Part shown: piece by piece, positions 1 through 9,000 of the stretch | Layout of the letters: each line of letters opens with the position of its first letter | How positions within the stretch are numbered: position 1 is the stretch's first letter | Assembly (NCBI GenBank): GCA_013816805.1 | Contig: JACDDS010000009.1 | Location: 1 to 64,000 of the forward strand | Direction: 5' to 3' | Length of the DNA stretch: 64,000 nt | Source of the DNA: Chitinophagales bacterium | GTDB lineage: Bacteria > Bacteroidota > Bacteroidia > Chitinophagales > UBA10324 | The notes under the pieces: generated by a model | What the model saw: only the letters and a program-made list of their open reading frames with translations | The model's database searches: none | What the model was told of the DNA's origin: nothing | Made by a program: the position numbers and the translations under genes

Positions 1-74
1 GCTGCAATCAGGTTACAGAATTATCAACAATTTTGTATTTAATTAACAAAAGAAAAAGTAGCAAAAAGAAAAAT

Positions 75-110
75 AATAATTGCAAAGTGATTGAAAATAT
101 CACTTTGCAA
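75..110 (-). terminator. Perfect 12-bp hairpin with T-rich tail, minus strand
   Basis: The arms 80-91 (TTGCAAAGTGAT) and 99-110 (ATCACTTTGCAA) are perfect complements around a 7-nt loop. Read on the minus strand the stem is followed by a T-rich stretch (TTATTATTTTTCTTTTTG), which looks like an intrinsic terminator for a minus-strand transcript. No T-run follows on the plus strand. No minus-strand gene is securely identified upstream. Confidence 0.45.
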
Positions 111-118
111 ATCTAAAG

Positions 119-226
119 GTTGGTCTTTGAAAAGCGATGTGTGTTTGGAAGACCAACAACTGAAGTGTAAGTGGTTACTTGCTGTTGGTCTGGCTCGTCT
201 TCAATCTTCGTGCAAAGACCAATAGC
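119..226. repeat. Four alternating copies of TTGGTCT forming nested hairpins
   Basis: GTTGGTCTT (119-127) pairs with AAGACCAAC (149-157). GCTGTTGGTCT (181-191) pairs with AGACCAATAGC (216-226) with one mismatch. The shared core TTGGTCT therefore occurs four times in alternating orientation within about 110 bp, so several alternative stems are possible. On the minus strand this block runs directly into the terminator-like hairpin at 80-110. Whether it is an RNA, a degraded mobile-repeat cluster or a protein-binding array cannot be told from the sequence. Confidence 0.45.
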
Positions 227-572
227 GGCGAAAAACTTCCGCTGTTTACTTGAGCTTTTCGATGCGCTGCCAAGGAAGCGATCTTTTTATTAGCAATCTT
301 CATGAGTTGTTGAGTTACAGCCTGCAAGCCCGCTTTTCCTTTTTCTCCTTTCAAAAGATTTCCCTTCTTTGCATGAGATACAGAGTATGAAAGGAAGACG
401 AGTAATAAAATTCACTTCTGATCGTGTTAATCCTCGAATTCTGAGAAGCGCGGTTCAGACATTTACTCAAAGTACCTTTGCATTCAACTCTGAAACAAGT
501 TCTCCAACTCCCTACGCAAAGCTGCGAATGGATTCGAAAGCCACCGCAGTAATTAAATACCTTTGAAATTGC

Positions 573-1406
573 ATGATCATTCATTTGATTGATGGAACCT
601 ACGAGCTATTCAGGCACTTTTATGGTCAGCGTCGTTTTAACAAGGGTAAAGACAAGCAATTCGGTGCGCTGTCGGGTGTATTGAATGGAGTGTTGCAGAT
701 GTTCGAGGATGGCGCAACACATGCAGGTGTGGCCACCGATCACGTAATCGAATCATTTCGTAATAAACTTTGGCCTGGCTATAAAACCGGTGAAGGAATT
801 GAGCCCGTTTTGTTGAATCAATTCCATCCATTGGAAGAAGCTCTATCGTCGATGGGTGTTGAAGTATGGCCAATGACAGAACTGGAGGCCGATGATGCGC
901 TGGCATCAGCCGCGAACCTAACGGCCTCCGATCCGCGCGTTCAGAAAGTTTGCATCTGGACTCCTGACAAGGACCTTGCACAATGCGTTGACGATGATCA
1001 AGTGGTGCTGATGGATCGAAGGGCAAATAAGATCCTGAATGCAGATGCAGTACGCAAAAAATTCGGGGTGAGCCCCAAGCTGATTCCAGACCTACTCGCC
1101 CTCATCGGCGATACTGCGGATGGTTATCCGGGTATCCCCGGAATTGGAAAGATTGGCGCAGCCAGATTGCTGAACCAATATGGTCCTATCGAAGCTTTTC
1201 CTGCGGACATATTGGGGATACAAAGTAAAAAAGCTTTGCTCTTCAAGCAACTCGCTACCTTGAGAACCGATGCCGCGCTGTTTAGCGACCTTGATCAGCT
1301 GCAATGGCATGGCCCTAAATCATCTTTTGCCGCACTCGCGACCAGGCTTGGGGAACACCGCTTACTCAATCGGGCTATTGCTGTCGCTGAAAAAGTGAAC
1401 TGGTAA
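573..1406 (+). CDS. Stand-alone 5'-3' exonuclease / flap endonuclease-like protein
   Basis: The 277-residue protein belongs to the family of the N-terminal 5'-nuclease domain of DNA polymerase I and ExoIX, which cleaves 5' flaps or degrades 5' ends in a metal-dependent way. The sequence shows LIDGTYELFRHF near the N-terminus, an acidic cluster ELEADDALA near residue 103, TPDKDLAQ near 128, and the helix-hairpin-helix segment GYPGIPGIGKIGAARLL near residues 185-200 that binds DNA. No polymerase domain follows, so it is free-standing. It converges tail to tail with hsdS, with 8 nt between the stop codons. By eye it is richer in G+C than the genes around it, which fits lateral acquisition. A role in defence or repair is inference from location. 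Confidence 0.8.
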   Translation: MIIHLIDGTYELFRHFYGQRRFNKGKDKQFGALSGVLNGVLQMFEDGATHAGVATDHVIESFRNKLWPGYKTGEGIEPVLLNQFHPLEEALSSMGVEVWPMTELEADDALASAANLTASDPRVQKVCIWTPDKDLAQCVDDDQVVLMDRRANKILNADAVRKKFGVSPKLIPDLLALIGDTADGYPGIPGIGKIGAARLLNQYGPIEAFPADILGIQSKKALLFKQLATLRTDAALFSDLDQLQWHGPKSSFAALATRLGEHRLLNRAIAVAEKVNW

Positions 1407-1414
1407 TTCACTTC

Positions 1415-2614
1415 TCACCCAAAATACCTCTGCATCAAACTCCCAAACAAATTCTCCAACTCCCGCTCACTCTCGCGCTGTTTTGTGCGCAACTTTTCTA
1501 CCTGCTCTACCAGCGTTGCAAATTTTTGTTGCTCGGTGAGTGGAGGAAGAATAATTTTGAAACTCTTGATCTGTTCAAATGTAAATGCCTGTCTTGTTGC
1601 TCCAGAATTTTGTGAGAGGATTGAACTTTGGAACGTCGGTATGCTGATTTGAAAAGATAAAAATACAGGGAGGATTTTATTTTTCTTGACTCTGATAATG
1701 CAAACATGTTGGTTCACATTAGCCGAATCATCTATCCCTTCAAAAAATGAAACGCGGCCAATTGATGCACCAGTAATATTCAGTAAAACATCTTCTTTCT
1801 TTAGCCAAGTTCTTTTCATGTTGCTGTGAATCTCATCAGAAATGAATGCGACATTTGAATAATCAAATCTGTTCATCAATACGTTTTGACTCCTTATGAA
1901 AGTAATTCCCGAGTCTTTATAAACTGCGGCACCACCTAAAGGAGTTGAGCCACTCGATACTTTTGTAGAAATATCTCCAACCTCTTCTACTTCCCATTCC
2001 TTCTCATTCTTCACCGGATCACCAAACATTTCAAGAAAAGCAGATTGAAGAAATTGCTCAGTGAGTTGGTTTGCTAGTTTGCGTTTTTGGCGTGCTGAAT
2101 CGGTTTGCTCTAAGATGAAGGCGATTTTTTGCTGTTCTGAAATTGGAAGAATAGGAATTGGTTGCTTTGCAAAATCCCTCATATTGAGATTTCTAAGGCC
2201 TGATGTTGTATTTGAAATCTTTTGTAAGAAATCTTTTGCCCTGGGAGAATTCAAATAGTAAAATAAGATCTCTGGAAGAATAATCTTCTTGTTTGCTCTC
2301 AATCTTTGAGTAAAATTTGAAAACAAAAAAGTCTTTCCATTAGGATTCATAAACAAGCAGCTCTTTCCAATAAGCTGAGGACTTCCGCTTGATTTCGTAA
2401 TCAATATATCTCCATTATCAAGTGTGTATTCATTAACTTTCTTCGGAGATATTTTTCGGAAAGCAATGTCATCAAGAGTCAACCTTCCATCTTGGATATT
2501 TGATGAACGCAAAATGGGATAATCATTTTCATCTCCATTGTCTCCCCAAGTTCCCGATTGATTCAGTAGTAAAACTTCTGAAAGCTCTTTCTCTTTAAAT
2601 CTGTTGAATTGCAT
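1415..2614 (-). CDS. hsdS: Type I restriction-modification specificity subunit S
   Basis: HsdS recognises the bipartite DNA target and holds the methyltransferase and nuclease subunits together. The 399-residue protein has the standard two-repeat layout: a first target-recognition domain (about 1-150) ending in PIPILPISEQQKIAFILEQ, a helical spacer with SAFLEMFGDP near residue 193, a second recognition domain (about 205-350), and a second conserved helix after PPLTEQQKFATLVEQ. Length is normal for a full two-domain subunit. It is the last gene of the minus-strand defence operon, 12 nt after the DUF4411 gene. The recognition domains are the fastest-evolving part, so the target cannot be predicted. 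Confidence 0.92.
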   Translation of the reverse strand: MQFNRFKEKELSEVLLLNQSGTWGDNGDENDYPILRSSNIQDGRLTLDDIAFRKISPKKVNEYTLDNGDILITKSSGSPQLIGKSCLFMNPNGKTFLFSNFTQRLRANKKIILPEILFYYLNSPRAKDFLQKISNTTSGLRNLNMRDFAKQPIPILPISEQQKIAFILEQTDSARQKRKLANQLTEQFLQSAFLEMFGDPVKNEKEWEVEEVGDISTKVSSGSTPLGGAAVYKDSGITFIRSQNVLMNRFDYSNVAFISDEIHSNMKRTWLKKEDVLLNITGASIGRVSFFEGIDDSANVNQHVCIIRVKKNKILPVFLSFQISIPTFQSSILSQNSGATRQAFTFEQIKSFKIILPPLTEQQKFATLVEQVEKLRTKQRESERELENLFGSLMQRYFG

Positions 2615-2626
2615 TCTGAAATCTCT

Positions 2627-3097
2627 TTATTTAAATTCCCATTTTTCTCTTACAAACAATTCCGGTAACCTTACACAAACAATTTTCATTTTTCGTGCAA
2701 TTGTTGGCAGCATGCGGTGCGGGAGTTCTTGTTGAATGATAATGAGCTTGCGATGGTGCGCACAAGCTATTACAAAGGGATCGGCAGCAGGGCGCATTCC
2801 TGTGGGATCAATCCATCCTTCGTTATTATCCATCAATTCGCGAATCATCTGCAACTCTTCAGGAGAGTGTTCAATAAACATTTTCTTGTGCTTTTCAACC
2901 CAATCAAGAAGCCAATCACTTCCACGCATAATTTCGTTGTATACTTCACGAACTGAAATAATTTCAAATTTTTCGCACGCTGTATTGAGCCGATTCCAAA
3001 CACCACCAAACACTTCAGGAGGATAATCCTTTTTTAAATCAATAAGAGCGCTACTGTCAAGCACATATCTCCAAGGCGATTCAAAAAGGTCGTCCAT
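2627..3097 (-). CDS. DUF4411 family PIN-like putative ribonuclease
   Basis: The 156-residue protein starts with a PIN-like core: YVLDSSALIDL places the first acidic residue at D14, EVYNEI gives E51/E55, and AADPFVIACA gives D106, the usual spacing of PIN metal-binding residues. DUF4411 proteins are predicted toxins or nucleases. Its start codon lies 1 nt after the stop of the upstream HTH/ImmA gene, so the two are translationally linked, as in a toxin-antitoxin or regulator-effector pair. It sits between hsdM and hsdS, a slot often used for cargo in type I loci. The catalytic activity is inferred from family and residues, not shown. Confidence 0.78.
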   Translation of the reverse strand: MDDLFESPWRYVLDSSALIDLKKDYPPEVFGGVWNRLNTACEKFEIISVREVYNEIMRGSDWLLDWVEKHKKMFIEHSPEELQMIRELMDNNEGWIDPTGMRPAADPFVIACAHHRKLIIIQQELPHRMLPTIARKMKIVCVRLPELFVREKWEFK

Positions 3098-3098
3098 G

Positions 3099-4283
3099 CT
3101 AAGCTTGAATCCGTTGGATTATTTTCGGTAGGTGATCAAGCTTCACATCCAGGTAATCAGCAATCTCACTATAAGTAAGAATTCCTTTTTCTACTCCACT
3201 CATTACATCGTTAATAAACTTCTTTCCCTTCTCTCGATAAACTGTATCTGCAGGTGAGATGATAACCTTTCTGCCTTCCTCTTTTACCTTTTTTAACAGG
3301 GCTTGTTTGCGACCAAATAGTTCTGCATTCCATTTTCCTTTCTTGCTGAAATAAAAACTCTTGGTAGCTAATCGCAGATCAACCAACTTGCGAAGAATAA
3401 CTTCCTTACTCACCTTATATTTTCTTGCAAATTTTTCAAGGTCTTCTTCGCTCCATTCCTTCTGAGATTGTATATTAAAATTGATATCATGTTTAAACAC
3501 TTCTTCAGGAATCAAGAAAGAAGCAGCAAACTGGTTACAGAAATCCTCAATGTCTTTATATCTCCCACTCAGATTTTTCGATTCTTTATCTCGAAATATT
3601 CCACCACTGTTAAAAAGAATGTGACACACTTCATGAAACAAGCTGAAAATGCGACCATTCTTTGCATCTTTTAAATTAAGAATGACTAGGGGAAAATCAT
3701 CAGTAAGCGAAAAAGCCCGGGCTTCTTCAAAAGGCATATCTAATTGAAAAACATAAATGCCCAAGCCCTCAACCATTTCTCTAAAATTGTTGAATGCATA
3801 ATCCACTTTCCATTTACTTTGTTCCTCGATTGTTAAACCGATAAAATTTCTAAACCGTGCGGCTGCACTTACGGGGTTATCGCGAAGTGTAACATTGAAA
3901 TTCAGATAAGGTGGTCGCTCCTTTTCATCTTTATGCAAATCACGAACAAGGTTTTGGAGATGCCTTGCTTTGCGAATCACCAACTTCAATTCAGAGGAAA
4001 GGTTTTTTATTTCTCTGCTACTTAGGTTTCTAAAATCCTGATCAATCGGTTTCTCTTTCGGGGGCCTAGATAAAAATAAAATGGCCAGTGGTCTCTTATA
4101 AGCTTTATAAGCAAGATTCTCTAACTGCACATATGAAGGTGTTTCAATTCCTTTTTCCCAACGTTTCACTTTCACTTCATCAACTCCAATACTGCGAGCA
4201 CAATCTTCAACTGAAAGACCTGCTGAATTACGTGCCCAAAACAAAACTTCAGGAGCAATTTTTAAAGGAAGTGCTTTTGACAT
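3099..4283 (-). CDS. XRE-type HTH protein with ImmA/IrrE-like metallopeptidase domain
   Basis: The 394-residue protein has an N-terminal helix-turn-helix (about residues 20-50, LSVEDCARSIGVDEVKVKRW) and a zinc-metallopeptidase domain with the HExxH signature HEVCH at 217-221. This is the layout of ImmA/IrrE regulators, which cleave a repressor or partner protein after a stress signal. The C-terminal 130 residues are lysine-rich and of unknown role. It lies 90 nt after hsdM and 1 nt before the DUF4411 gene. The likely reading is that it controls, or acts as antitoxin to, that PIN-like protein; the target is not visible in the sequence. Confidence 0.85.
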   Translation of the reverse strand: MSKALPLKIAPEVLFWARNSAGLSVEDCARSIGVDEVKVKRWEKGIETPSYVQLENLAYKAYKRPLAILFLSRPPKEKPIDQDFRNLSSREIKNLSSELKLVIRKARHLQNLVRDLHKDEKERPPYLNFNVTLRDNPVSAAARFRNFIGLTIEEQSKWKVDYAFNNFREMVEGLGIYVFQLDMPFEEARAFSLTDDFPLVILNLKDAKNGRIFSLFHEVCHILFNSGGIFRDKESKNLSGRYKDIEDFCNQFAASFLIPEEVFKHDINFNIQSQKEWSEEDLEKFARKYKVSKEVILRKLVDLRLATKSFYFSKKGKWNAELFGRKQALLKKVKEEGRKVIISPADTVYREKGKKFINDVMSGVEKGILTYSEIADYLDVKLDHLPKIIQRIQA

Positions 4284-4373
4284 CGCCGCAAAGTTCTTAA
4301 TTGAAGTTGAATGATTGTAATGTGGTCAAAGAAGAAAATCTAAGTAACAATAATTTTGAAAACTGCATGGGAA

Positions 4374-5927
4374 TTATTTCGTCTTCTCTTTTATCTGCTT
4401 CACTGCATACAGTATTTCTTCTTCCATCACCATAATACGATCCATCAACACATCCGGTTGCTCATATTTCATGGGTTTATGCTCAACAGGTTTGTAGCGA
4501 GAAATACTGAGGTCATATTTGTTCTTGCGTATCTCATCAGCATCAACAATCACCAAGCGCTTGTCATCCCGAACTTGTTTCGGGATCTCCTTCGATTTAG
4601 TAGATGCTGAAACAAGTTCAGCATACCGCGAGACGATTGAAGGAATATCATTGGCTTCCGTCTTCTGCCGTTTATCGTCGAGTGAGAAACCATCGGCTTG
4701 CATGTCGTAAAACCAAACGGTGTCTGTTACGCCTCCTTTGGTGAAGAGCAGCACTGCCGTGCTCACGCCTGCATACGGTTTGAACACACCGCTCGGCATG
4801 GAGATGATTCCATCGAGGCGACATTTGTCCATCAGAATTTTACGCGCATCTACGTGCGCATTGCTGGAGCCGAAGAGCACACCATCGGGAACAATCACGG
4901 CAGCTCTTCCGCCGGTGACGAGTAAATCATAAATCAATTCCACATACAGCAACTCTGTTTTCTTCGTCTTCACATTGAAGCGCGTGTTCACATCGCTGGC
5001 ATCAATGCTTCCTTTGAACGGAGGATTGGCAAGGACCACATCATACAATCCTTTTTCATTAAATTGCTTGCTCAGCGTATCGGTATAGCGGAAATTCGGA
5101 TTGTCCACGCCGTGCAACATCAGGTTCATCGCTCCCATGCGCACCATCGTGGTATCAAAATCATAGCCGCTGATGGCATGACTCTTCAGAAACTCATGCA
5201 GTTTTTTATTCGCAATCTTGTCGCCAATAAGGTTGTGCGCTTTGCCTTCTTCATCGTAGGTGAGCACATCAGCGCTCGTATTCATTTCGAGGATGCGTTC
5301 ATAGGCAGACACTAAGAAACCGGCTGTGCCCGCCGCAGGATCGCAAATGCGTTCTCCTATTTTCGGGTCAATCAGTTTCACCATCATGCGGATGATGTGA
5401 CGCGGTGTGCGGAACTGTCCGTTCTTGCCTGCGGTGGTGAGCTGCATGAGCAGGTATTCGTACAGGTCGCCCTGCACATCAATGTTCTGCTCGCTGATGT
5501 GCATGTCGTCAATGATCTTCACGGCTTCCTGCAACAGCGAAGCGCGCGGAATCACAAACACTGCATCCTGCATGTGCTGGGTGAATGAACTGGTTTCACT
5601 GCCGAGGTTGCGTAGAAAATCAAACACCACATCGCGCACATGCCTCAGCATTTCTTCGCCGGGCAATTGACTCCAGTAACTCCAACGGCATTTCGCCCCT
5701 AAATCCCCTGAAGGGGACTTTCCATTCTGTATCTTAAAAACACTATTGAACGGAGTGCTCCTCCGCTTCGCACTCGCTGCATTTGCATTGTCTCTGTCTT
5801 CGAGGCGCTTGAGGAAAATCAGGTAGCTCATCTGCTCAATCGCCGTAAGCGGATTGCTGATGCCTCCGCTCCAGAATTTATCCCAGAGTGAATCTACTTG
5901 TGAGCGGAGTTGTGGGGAGGTGAGCAT
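4374..5927 (-). CDS. hsdM: Type I restriction-modification methyltransferase subunit M
   Basis: HsdM is the N6-adenine methyltransferase of the type I complex. The 517-residue protein shows the N-terminal helical domain (SLWDKFWSGGISNPLTAIEQ), the SAM-binding motif DPAAGTAGFL near residue 195 and the catalytic NPPF near residue 301. Two segments do not look like the family: residues about 64-80 (FKIQNGKSPSGDLGA) and about 433-454 (AELVSASTKSKEIPKQVRDD). Both are encoded by palindromic repeats inserted without breaking the frame. Both lie outside the catalytic motifs, so the enzyme may still work. The gene follows the large NTPase gene by 80 nt and precedes the HTH/ImmA gene. Confidence 0.93.
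   Translation of the reverse strand: MLTSPQLRSQVDSLWDKFWSGGISNPLTAIEQMSYLIFLKRLEDRDNANAASAKRRSTPFNSVFKIQNGKSPSGDLGAKCRWSYWSQLPGEEMLRHVRDVVFDFLRNLGSETSSFTQHMQDAVFVIPRASLLQEAVKIIDDMHISEQNIDVQGDLYEYLLMQLTTAGKNGQFRTPRHIIRMMVKLIDPKIGERICDPAAGTAGFLVSAYERILEMNTSADVLTYDEEGKAHNLIGDKIANKKLHEFLKSHAISGYDFDTTMVRMGAMNLMLHGVDNPNFRYTDTLSKQFNEKGLYDVVLANPPFKGSIDASDVNTRFNVKTKKTELLYVELIYDLLVTGGRAAVIVPDGVLFGSSNAHVDARKILMDKCRLDGIISMPSGVFKPYAGVSTAVLLFTKGGVTDTVWFYDMQADGFSLDDKRQKTEANDIPSIVSRYAELVSASTKSKEIPKQVRDDKRLVIVDADEIRKNKYDLSISRYKPVEHKPMKYEQPDVLMDRIMVMEEEILYAVKQIKEKTK
4566..4624. repeat. Double palindromic repeat element inserted in frame in hsdM
   Basis: Two stem-loops lie side by side. ATCCCGAA/TTCGGGAT (4566-4573 / 4579-4586) has loop CTTGT, and ATGCTGAA/TTCAGCAT (4604-4611 / 4617-4624) has loop ACAAG. 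The two loops are complementary, and the cores GAACTTGTTTC and GAAACAAGTTC are exact inverted copies. I recall this kind of unit as a dispersed repeat in Bacteroidota genomes, normally intergenic. Here it adds about 20 codons to hsdM and keeps the frame. Confidence 0.75.
5687..5730. repeat. Second palindromic repeat in frame in hsdM
   Basis: The core TCCCCT/AGGGGA (5704-5709 / 5712-5717) sits inside the phrase CCCCTAAATCCCCTGAAGGG, a repeat type I associate with Bacteroidota intergenic DNA. It encodes about 15 residues near position 70 of HsdM that interrupt the normal family sequence before CRWSYW. This is a different element from the one at 4566-4624. Confidence 0.55.
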
Positions 5928-6007
5928 GAGTGATTTTATGTTCGGGAAAATAAAAACTGTAATGACTCACAGAATTTTACTGAGTGACTGTAGTTAATCA
6001 AGAAATG

Positions 6008-9000
6008 TCAAACTGTTGGCTTGTCTTTTTTCTGTGTTGATGTTGCATCAATTCTTCTTTGCTTACTCATAGGAATTTCAAGGAAGGATAGGATGCGTTG
6101 TTTGTTTTCTACGCTTGTCGGGAAAAGATAAAGGTAGTTTATAACCATGCGTTTCATTATCTGTAATGGCAATGGATATTTTGTAAAATCATCTTTCAAG
6201 TTTCTCATTTCGGAATTTGGAAAACTTTTGAAGTAGTCTAACTTGATCGAGAAGTCAATCAATTTTGCTGAATTGTAATTATTCTTATGCAAGACTTCTT
6301 CATAACTGTTTTCAAGGTTTTGTGTTCCCAAAGAATCGGAAACCTTTTTGATAAAGTTGTAAGAGATTTGATTGCAGATGCCGAATAAAATTTTCCGGGA
6401 AACACCTTCAATTTTGTCCTTGTCGTGAATATGTTTTTCGTCAATGAGGTTCACGATTTGATTAACAAAAAAGTCGGTATTATTCTCAATGACAGTGAAA
6501 AAAATATTGAGTGTTCGCAACCCAACTAAGTATGCTTCTTCAACTAAGTCAATGATGACGGGGTTCGTCATTTTTCCGTAATTATTTTTCAGAATTTGTC
6601 CCAAGACTTCGATTGTTTTGAAGGCTGAATTGAGTTGCGACACAATATCAAGTTCAGAAATGTCCTCATCTAAATCTGCAACTTGAGAGAGGTCTTTCTG
6701 AATTTCCTTTAGTTCCTCTTTGTCTTGTTCATCATTTTGTTTGTTTACTTCCTCTCTGTGTTCTTCAATGGATTGGGATTCAAATACCAGTTGCGGAAGT
6801 TTGTCTGCAAGTTTATTGATTGCCTGTGTATCGTCTTGCAGTTTACAAGGTGAAAGCTCATGGAATAATTCCTTGGCATTTTTCAAAATCTCGGTGAGCA
6901 AAAATTTGTCTTTAGAGTGGTGTGTCAAGAACAACAAAACATTTGCAAACTCTGTTCTGTAAATTCTTTTGCAAAGGGCTGAAATAGTTTTTCTAGTTTC
7001 TTCTACGTCAATACTGTCAGCTAGATGTTTTGAAACAAAGAAGTAATAAATGTAGAGGTATTTGAATTCATACACGTCTACATACACTTCCATAATGTTT
7101 GCCGTGCACAAGTTCCTGAGAATCTCGTCAAGGTTTGGAGTGATAGTAAATAATTTTCTGTATTCAACATCAAATTTTTTCAGTTCAGCATAATCAATTG
7201 AACGAATTTTATTTTTAAAAAACCAATAGGATAACTCACTCAGATAGTTGTTGTAGCTTGTGATTTCATCCTGACTCTTTAATGAATTGCCAAATGCCTT
7301 TGAAATTAAGAATTGATAGTAATGTCCGAATGTGCTTGCAGTAAGGTCAGCAGGATTTCCTAATTCTATCGCCTGTAGAATTGTCAATAGAAAAATCGGG
7401 TAATTAGGAACAAGATTTTTTCCGGTTACAGTCCTGATAATTATTTCTGCCTGATTCAGTTTGTTTATCCGTTCTTCATCCGTAATTGTTTCCAGTAATC
7501 CAAGTGTAATCCATTTGTTTATGAGCTTACTTTTTAGAACATGACTGAATTCACGGATTTCATAAACTCCGAAAGATGAAAACAAATCTTCATTAACTGC
7601 TTCATCAGTTATTATGTCCTCAATGGACATAAGTTCATTTCCGGAAATAATAAGGTTTGGAAAATTCTTTATTAAGTTTGAAAGCAATCTTCCTTTGTAT
7701 TTTGCATTGATGTTTACTTTATCAAAGTCGTCAATGATGATGACAAGTTTTGTTCTATCAAGTTGAACGAAATCTTCTTTCTCAGTAGTAGTATACTGAT
7801 TGAAAAAATGTTGAAGTGCGATTTTATTAAAGTCGTTAATGATTGTTGTTTTCAATCGGTGCCCGTCAATCAGAACAGGAACAAAACCCTTGGAGTGTAA
7901 ATGAGAAAAAGTAACTTTCAGTAAAGAAGATTTCCCGATGTTTTCAGCCCCGCTTAAAAGCAAGCGAATATCCTTGCTCAAAGATTTGATTAAGGTTTCA
8001 GAATCAATGGTAGTGACTGTAACTTCTTTTTCACTGTCGGCTGTATAGTCAATTACTTCAAGTCGTGGGAACGTGAAAATGTCAGAAAGCTTTATTTGAA
8101 CTCTTGGGTGTGCGAAGTTTGCACCCGCATCATTTAGGGTAACAAAAAATTCTTTTTTCAACTCGTAAGTGTTTTTGATTTTTAAAACACCTCTTTCGTA
8201 TGAAGTCCATGCATCAGAAGATTCGTTAGCGTATTTATCTCCGTGCCATTTGTAATTGCTAATTTGAAATTTGTTTGTCTTTAAGTCAAAGTTCACAAGA
8301 TTGAAACCGCTATGTTTGGGTTCTCCGGTTTCCTGTAACACATCGCCTTCCACATTATAGATGATGTTGTCTTCCAAATCTGAGATTGCTGATTTGGTAT
8401 GTTCGTGTTCATGTCCTGTGAAATAAAAGTCAGAAGTTTTTTCAATGTGGAACTTGAACTCTTTTCTGTTTTCAGGTTTGAGCCAATGCAGAGGATGATG
8501 AAAGCAAGTGATAAACAAGTCAGCTTTTTCTTTGAAAAGCTCTTCGTCAAAACCTCCGATGGGAAAGACCATTTTACCCGGTAGTTCGTGTCGCTGTGAG
8601 ATATAGGCGGTGTTGTAGCAATAAATGATAATTGTTTTTTCAACTGTAGTGAATTTGAAAATGTTCAACAACTTACTTGAGTGAATCTTGTTGTCGCTTG
8701 AAGTTACTTGGTCGGCAAACTCAAAATAATTTTCCTGTGCTCGTGTTAAAATATCAATCACACTTTCGTCAATGGACTCCTCACCCGTTTGATGAATAAG
8801 TTTGATTAATCCCTCTCTTGATTTGTTGTCTTGTTCAGGTAAGACACAATCATGATTGCCGGGCAGAGGAATGATGTTAATTGGTTTAGTGGAATATTTT
8901 TCTAATGAGGATCTGACTCTGCCTAAGAAGTCAGAAGCTATCTTAAATTCTTCTTTACTTGCTGTGTTTGTTAAGTCCCCTGAGATTGTCAGGAAAACCA

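Larger units (their letters stand above)
1..572. other. Intergenic region with no confident gene
   Basis: No convincing protein gene is seen before the exonuclease start. On the minus strand two overlapping frames of about 60 codons are open between roughly 110 and 410. One contains the readable stretch KGEKGKAGLQAVTQQLMKIA, the other KIEDEPDQQQVTTYTSVVGL, so a decayed gene cannot be excluded, but neither frame matches a family I know. The left third is dominated by inverted repeats, listed separately. Confidence 0.5.

Noticed and set aside
80-226. CRISPR array
   Set aside because: The TTGGTCT units are short, alternate in orientation and have unequal spacing; there are no spacers of constant length and no cas genes.
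351-584. Two long overlapping open frames on opposite strands before the exonuclease
   Set aside because: Neither has a family match or a credible start context, and the frames end inside each other; both look like chance openings.
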